From JBDRNO01 sp043811005 (lineage in GTDB: Bacteria; Bacteroidota; Bacteroidia; NORP154): a DNA stretch of 7,787 nucleotides. The notes below the pieces were generated by a model. The model was not told the origin of the DNA and did not search any database. It saw nothing but the letters and a program-made list of their open reading frames with translations. This document shows positions 5,027-7,787 of this stretch, piece after piece. The stretch lies in NCBI GenBank assembly GCA_043811005.1, contig JBDRNO010000155.1:1-7787 (forward strand), written 5' to 3'. Both the position numbers and the translations under genes were made by a program. Position 1 is the first letter of the stretch, and every line of letters begins with the position of its first letter.

Positions 5027-7006
5027 ATGAAAAAATTCATTCTTTACATTATTCCACTTTTTATTTTTTCCTTTATTCTTTTTACTTGTTCCGCCCAGGA
5101 CCTTACAACTGAATCAAAAAAAGCCATTAAGTATTATGAAAAGGCGATATTATGCTATGACAACAGGAAATACGCGGAAGCAGAGATTGAATTAAAGAAA
5201 GCAATTAAAACCGACTCCGGCTTTATTGAAGCACACATGGTTCTGGCTGGGATTTATATTGATATGGGAAAAATTGATTTTGCAATTGATGAATACCGCA
5301 GATCAATAGATATTGATCCCGGGTTTTTTCCGCCAAATTATTATAATATTGGAGTACTGGAACAAAGCAAAAGTCATTACAATGAAGCCAGGGAACATTT
5401 TACGCAATTTTTGAAATATGATGTTTTAAATCCGAAGCTAAAAAGAAATGCCCTGCATAATATTGAAGTATGTAAGTTTGCGATTGAAGCCATTAAAAAT
5501 CCCGTGCCATTTAACCCGGTAAATCTTGGTGATAGTGTAAATTCCAAATACGATGAGTATCTGCCCACTATCACTGCTGATGAACAAACATTGATCATTA
5601 CCGTACGGGAACCTGCAGATGAATATACGTATTTTCCAAACGATGGACACGAGGAAAATTTCTATATATGTCGCAAAGTTGGTGGTGTGTGGAGCAAAGC
5701 TGTGGAATTAGGGCCACCGATCAATACTCCCGGCAATGAGGGTGCCCAGTGCATTTCGGTTGATGGTCAAATATTGATCTATACCGCTTGTGAAAGGCCT
5801 GACGGAAAAGGAAGCTGCGACCTTTATTTTGCCAGGCGCATCGGGGATAAATGGAGTAAACCCATGAACATGGGGCCTCCCATAAACACAAAGTATTGGG
5901 ATTCGCAACCCTCTCTCTCTTCGGATGGAAGAACGCTTTATTTTGTTAGTAACAGATCCGGGGGCAAGGGTGATAAAGACATTTGGCAAAGTACCTTAAC
6001 GGATGAGGGTGTGTGGGGAAAACCTGTCAATTTGGGAGATAAAATTAATACGACTGAGAGTGAACAGTCGCCTTTTATTCATACCGATAACCAAACCCTG
6101 TATTTTTCATCTTCGGGTTTGATTGGAATGGGGGGGGAGGATCTGTTTATTCTTAGAAAAGATAAAAACGGAGAATGGGGCGAGCCCGTTAATCTTGGCT
6201 ATCCGGTAAATACCTTTGCTGACGAAAGCAGCCTGATCGTGAATGCAAGCGGTGAAACCGCCTATTTCGCTTCAAGCAGCCTGGAAGGGAAAGGGGGATT
6301 TGACCTGTATTCATTTGAATTGCATAAAACCGCCCGCCCTGTTAAGGTTACATATTTTAAAGGAAAGGTGTTTAACAGTGTTACTAATGAAAGCATAAGA
6401 GCGAGATTTGAACTAATTGACCTGGAAACAGGTAAAACGGTGGTAGAATCCTATTCAAACAAAGGAAATGGAGAATTTTTGGTTTGCCTGCCAACAGGTA
6501 AAAATTATGCACTTAACATTTCTCAAAAAGGGCATTTATTTTATTCAGAACATTTCTCTTTGAAAGATATAGAGGGTGATACATCTGGTAGTGCTCCTGA
6601 ACCATTTTTAATGAATGTGCCATTGCAACCGATTGAAGTAGGGGGGAAGGTGGTGCTTAAAAACATTTTCTATGAAACGGGCTCATACCAGCTAAAGGAT
6701 GAGTCTGAGATAGAGCTTCAAATGTTGATCTTCTTCATGAATAAAAATCAAACGGTAAAAATAGAGATAAGCGGGCATACGGATAATGTCGGGGATATTA
6801 GAGCAAATCAAATACTCTCCGAAAACCGCGCAAAAACCGTTTATGATTATTTAATAAACCTTCATTTAATGAACCCTCAGGGTTTTATTTCCAAAGAGCG
6901 CCTCTCCTACAAGGGCTATGGAGAAACCAAACCGATAGCAAGTAATGATACTGATGAAGGAAGGGCTTTAAATAGAAGAACTGAGTTAATAGTAACAGAG
7001 AAGTAG
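5027..7006 (+). CDS. PorE-like OmpA-family protein (TPR, PD40 propeller, CRD, OmpA_C)
   Basis: 659 residues with an N-terminal signal peptide (MKKFILYIIPLFIFSFILF, cleavage probably after CSAQ, about residue 24). Domains in order: TPR repeats (33-132); WD40-like PD40 beta-propeller blades (about 163-435), with recurring GxPINT/VNT, SxDGxTLYF and GKGxxDLY motifs; a carboxypeptidase-regulatory-like beta domain (about 444-515); and a C-terminal OmpA peptidoglycan-binding domain (about 545-656). In the last, SGHTDNVG (582-589) and LSENRAKTV supply Asp586 and Arg601, 15 residues apart like the pair that binds diaminopimelate in OmpA domains, followed by ALNRRTEL (647-654). This order and size match PorE of the type IX secretion system, which anchors the machine to peptidoglycan, but Bacteroidota carry many such paralogues and no PorP/SprF or other T9SS gene is adjacent. 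Oddities: a repeat-derived insertion near 612-622 and a G8 tract in the coding sequence. Confidence 0.93.
   Translation: MKKFILYIIPLFIFSFILFTCSAQDLTTESKKAIKYYEKAILCYDNRKYAEAEIELKKAIKTDSGFIEAHMVLAGIYIDMGKIDFAIDEYRRSIDIDPGFFPPNYYNIGVLEQSKSHYNEAREHFTQFLKYDVLNPKLKRNALHNIEVCKFAIEAIKNPVPFNPVNLGDSVNSKYDEYLPTITADEQTLIITVREPADEYTYFPNDGHEENFYICRKVGGVWSKAVELGPPINTPGNEGAQCISVDGQILIYTACERPDGKGSCDLYFARRIGDKWSKPMNMGPPINTKYWDSQPSLSSDGRTLYFVSNRSGGKGDKDIWQSTLTDEGVWGKPVNLGDKINTTESEQSPFIHTDNQTLYFSSSGLIGMGGEDLFILRKDKNGEWGEPVNLGYPVNTFADESSLIVNASGETAYFASSSLEGKGGFDLYSFELHKTARPVKVTYFKGKVFNSVTNESIRARFELIDLETGKTVVESYSNKGNGEFLVCLPTGKNYALNISQKGHLFYSEHFSLKDIEGDTSGSAPEPFLMNVPLQPIEVGGKVVLKNIFYETGSYQLKDESEIELQMLIFFMNKNQTVKIEISGHTDNVGDIRANQILSENRAKTVYDYLINLHLMNPQGFISKERLSYKGYGETKPIASNDTDEGRALNRRTELIVTEK
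6872..6894 (+). repeat. Intragenic copy of a 23-bp direct repeat
   Basis: AACCCTCAGGGTTTTATTTC plus CAA is identical to 7021-7043. Its core AACCCT-C-AGGGTT is a 6-bp-arm palindrome. Here it is translated as NPQGFISK (616-623) inside the OmpA domain, where family members have a shorter loop. Confidence 0.85.
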
Positions 7007-7020
7007 AATGGGAGATGATA

Positions 7021-7043
7021 AACCCTCAGGGTTTTATTTCCAA
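7021..7043 (+). repeat. Extragenic copy of the 23-bp direct repeat
   Basis: Exact second copy of 6872-6894, beginning 14 bp after the OmpA-family stop codon. The AACCCT-C-AGGGTT hairpin followed by TTATTT could act as a weak terminator for that gene. It also lies past the stop of the small minus-strand ORF at 7065, so it could serve both convergent transcripts. Confidence 0.8.
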
Positions 7044-7064
7044 TCATCCATCAACCATATTCCA

Positions 7065-7196
7065 TCAATAATCCCTTTTCTCAAAATCCTCGTTACGCTT
7101 TTCATCTATTCGCTTTGCGATGAGATAGATAATTATGATTACAAGGATAATGATGCCAATAACTGTTAATGAAGAAGGAATAAGTTTTGTTAACAT
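7065..7196 (-). CDS. Small single-span membrane protein, 43 residues, unknown
   Basis: ATG at 7196 opens a 43-codon frame ending TGA at 7065. Residues 1-9 are short and polar-ended (MLTKLIPSS), 10-27 form one very hydrophobic segment made almost only of Ile, Leu and Val, and 28-43 are highly charged (KRIDEKRNEDFEKRDY). A clean hydrophobic segment followed by a charged tail is the hallmark of genuine small membrane proteins and is unlikely in random AT-rich DNA. The positive KR just after the span predicts a cytoplasmic C-terminus. It starts 9 bp after the stop of the 7206-7445 ORF on the same strand, so the two may be co-transcribed. No family is recognised. Confidence 0.55.
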   Translation of the reverse strand: MLTKLIPSSLTVIGIIILVIIIIYLIAKRIDEKRNEDFEKRDY

Positions 7197-7205
7197 ATAC
7201 TTTAA

Positions 7206-7445
7206 TTAAGGTTTAGTGAATGAAAAATTTCCCGTAAGCAATGGTATAAGGGTATAGGGGAAATAGGGATATAAGGGGAATAGGGAAAATAAAGGAAACA
7301 GTGGATAATTACTTACCTCATTTATTATTTTTTTCTTTTTAACATAGTTGATATACCCATTAAGTGTAACTTTTGCATCTTCAATGAGATCAATGCCTTT
7401 ATGAAAAATATTTTCATCTTCATATATTTCGTATTTCTTTTTCAT
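7206..7445 (-). CDS. Small ORF, 79 residues, with repeat-encoded C-terminus
   Basis: ATG at 7445. The first 45 residues (MKKKYEIYEDENIFHKGIDL, then EDAKVTLNGYINYVKKKK) look like ordinary charged, helical cytosolic protein. From about residue 46 the composition changes abruptly to Pro, Leu, Phe and Tyr (NYPLFPLFSLFPLYPYFPY), which is simply the translation of the G-rich repeat at 7243-7289. Either a short real gene lost its original stop to a repeat insertion, or the whole frame is fortuitous. The 9-bp spacing to the 43-residue membrane ORF argues mildly for a real two-gene unit. I recognise no family; the N-terminal half is the part to search. Confidence 0.4.
   Translation of the reverse strand: MKKKYEIYEDENIFHKGIDLIEDAKVTLNGYINYVKKKKIINEVSNYPLFPLFSLFPLYPYFPYTLIPLLTGNFSFTKP
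7243..7289 (+). repeat. G-rich repeat with G-quadruplex consensus
   Basis: Imperfect tandem units of the form (T)ATAGGGGAA. From 7250 to 7285 there are five runs of three or four G separated by loops of 4, 5, 6 and 4 bases, which fits the common G3+N1-7 quadruplex pattern on the plus strand. The first 14 bases, GGTATAAGGGTATA, are exactly inverted at 7491-7504. It is embedded in the coding strand complement of the 7206-7445 ORF. Confidence 0.7.
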
Positions 7446-7487
7446 AATTGTCTTCTTATTGGTTTATATTCGTAAATATTTATTGAT

Positions 7488-7514
7488 CCTTATACCCTTA
7501 TACCCCTATACCCC
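7488..7514 (-). repeat. C-rich inverted counterpart of the G-rich repeat
   Basis: Units of TTATACCC / CTATACCCC, containing TATACCCTTATACC (7491-7504), the exact reverse complement of 7243-7256. Together the two copies bracket the start region of the 79-residue ORF in a 262-bp span. Similar 'ccctataccccta' repeats are familiar from Bacteroidota intergenic DNA. Confidence 0.65.
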
Positions 7515-7574
7515 AATGTCATTAAGTTAAGCATTAAGTAATTGATTATCAATACGTTAAAAATACATATAAAG

Positions 7575-7645
7575 CAAAAATTCCAAATCTCAAAACCCAA
7601 ATAACAAATAAGTTCCAATTTTCTAATTCTTAATGACCAAAACAA
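7575..7645. repeat. 'ttccaaat...caaataacaaataa...' interspersed repeat
   Basis: Runs from CAAAAATTCCAAAT through CAAATAACAAATAAGTTCC to TTAATGACCAAAAC. I recognise this arrangement from dispersed intergenic repeats in Bacteroidota. It shares CAATTTTCTAAT with 139-150. It has no coding signature. Confidence 0.5.
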
Positions 7646-7654
7646 ATAGAACTT

Positions 7655-7669
7655 GTCTGTGTTACAGAC
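7655..7669. repeat. Short perfect hairpin GTCTGT-GTT-ACAGAC
   Basis: Six-base arms around a three-base loop. No T-run follows on either strand, so it is not an intrinsic terminator of standard form. It could be the tip of a longer degraded element or an operator-like site; nothing around it decides. Confidence 0.35.
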
Positions 7670-7787
7670 CAATGTTTCCTAAATTCAGCTATTTGGTTTT
7701 CAGTAGTGAGAACAGCCGAATGGCATGTAATCATTTAATGTTTTACTGCCTGCGGATTTAAGAATTTTTTGGAATTTTTAATACTTA

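Larger units (their letters stand above)
7515..7787. other. Repeat-rich stretch without a convincing gene
   Basis: From 7446 to the window end I find no frame with gene-like composition; a 60-codon minus-strand frame at 7490-7672 simply reads through the repeats. The contents are the C-rich repeat (7488-7514), CATTAAGT twice at 7519-7526 and 7532-7539, the 7575-7645 repeat, a short perfect hairpin at 7655-7669, and about 118 bp of unremarkable AT-rich sequence. A gene may start or end just beyond 7787, but nothing here shows it. Confidence 0.5.

Noticed and set aside
7490..7672. 60-codon minus-strand frame as a gene.
   Set aside because: It runs through two interspersed repeats, and its Cys/Leu/Ile-rich product has no gene-like pattern.

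Overview
The window looks like chromosomal DNA from an AT-rich member of the Bacteroidota. Four things point there. Start codons lack Shine-Dalgarno sequences. TAnnTTTG-type -7 boxes lie upstream of several genes. One gene encodes a TPR / PD40 beta-propeller / carboxypeptidase-regulatory / OmpA_C protein, an architecture typical of this phylum (PorE-like). The intergenic spaces are filled with short interspersed repeats of kinds I know from Bacteroidota genomes. This assignment rests on protein families and sequence style, not on a marker gene. I see no rRNA, tRNA, CRISPR array, transposase or integrase.

Layout from left to right: a perfect 28-bp palindrome and other repeat fragments (1-206); a secreted TPR/Sel1-like protein (210-899, minus); a small conserved-looking protein with a P-loop-like N-terminus (1023-1529, plus); a solo repeat arm (1554-1585); a DUF5678-like plus retropepsin-like aspartic protease fusion (1682-2287, minus); an RtcB-family RNA ligase (2438-3622, minus); a divergent intergenic region with a 72-bp imperfect palindromic repeat; queE, the radical-SAM enzyme of 7-deazaguanine (queuosine) synthesis (3855-4490, plus); a GxxExxY protein gene tightly bracketed by 36-bp inverted repeats (element 4532-5006); a large PorE-like OmpA-family protein (5027-7006, plus); two small minus-strand ORFs (7065-7196, single membrane span; 7206-7445, tail made of repeat sequence); and about 340 bp of repeat-rich DNA without a convincing gene.

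The genes do not form one pathway. RtcB and QueE both act on RNA (ligation/repair and tRNA modification precursor), but they are divergent and separated by a repeat. The retropepsin fusion follows rtcB on the same strand after 150 bp, so co-transcription is uncertain. The unifying theme is repeat activity. One family of short arms, built from three spaced CAC units, occurs beside several genes and frames the GxxExxY gene like the ends of a mini-element. A second repeat appears to have inserted in frame into the OmpA domain. A third supplies the C-terminus of the 79-residue ORF and matches the common G-quadruplex pattern.

The best candidate for something undescribed is the GxxExxY gene with its inverted-repeat frame. 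It could be a minimal nuclease-like gene carried or mobilised by a repeat family. That is an inference from one copy and needs genome-wide comparison.
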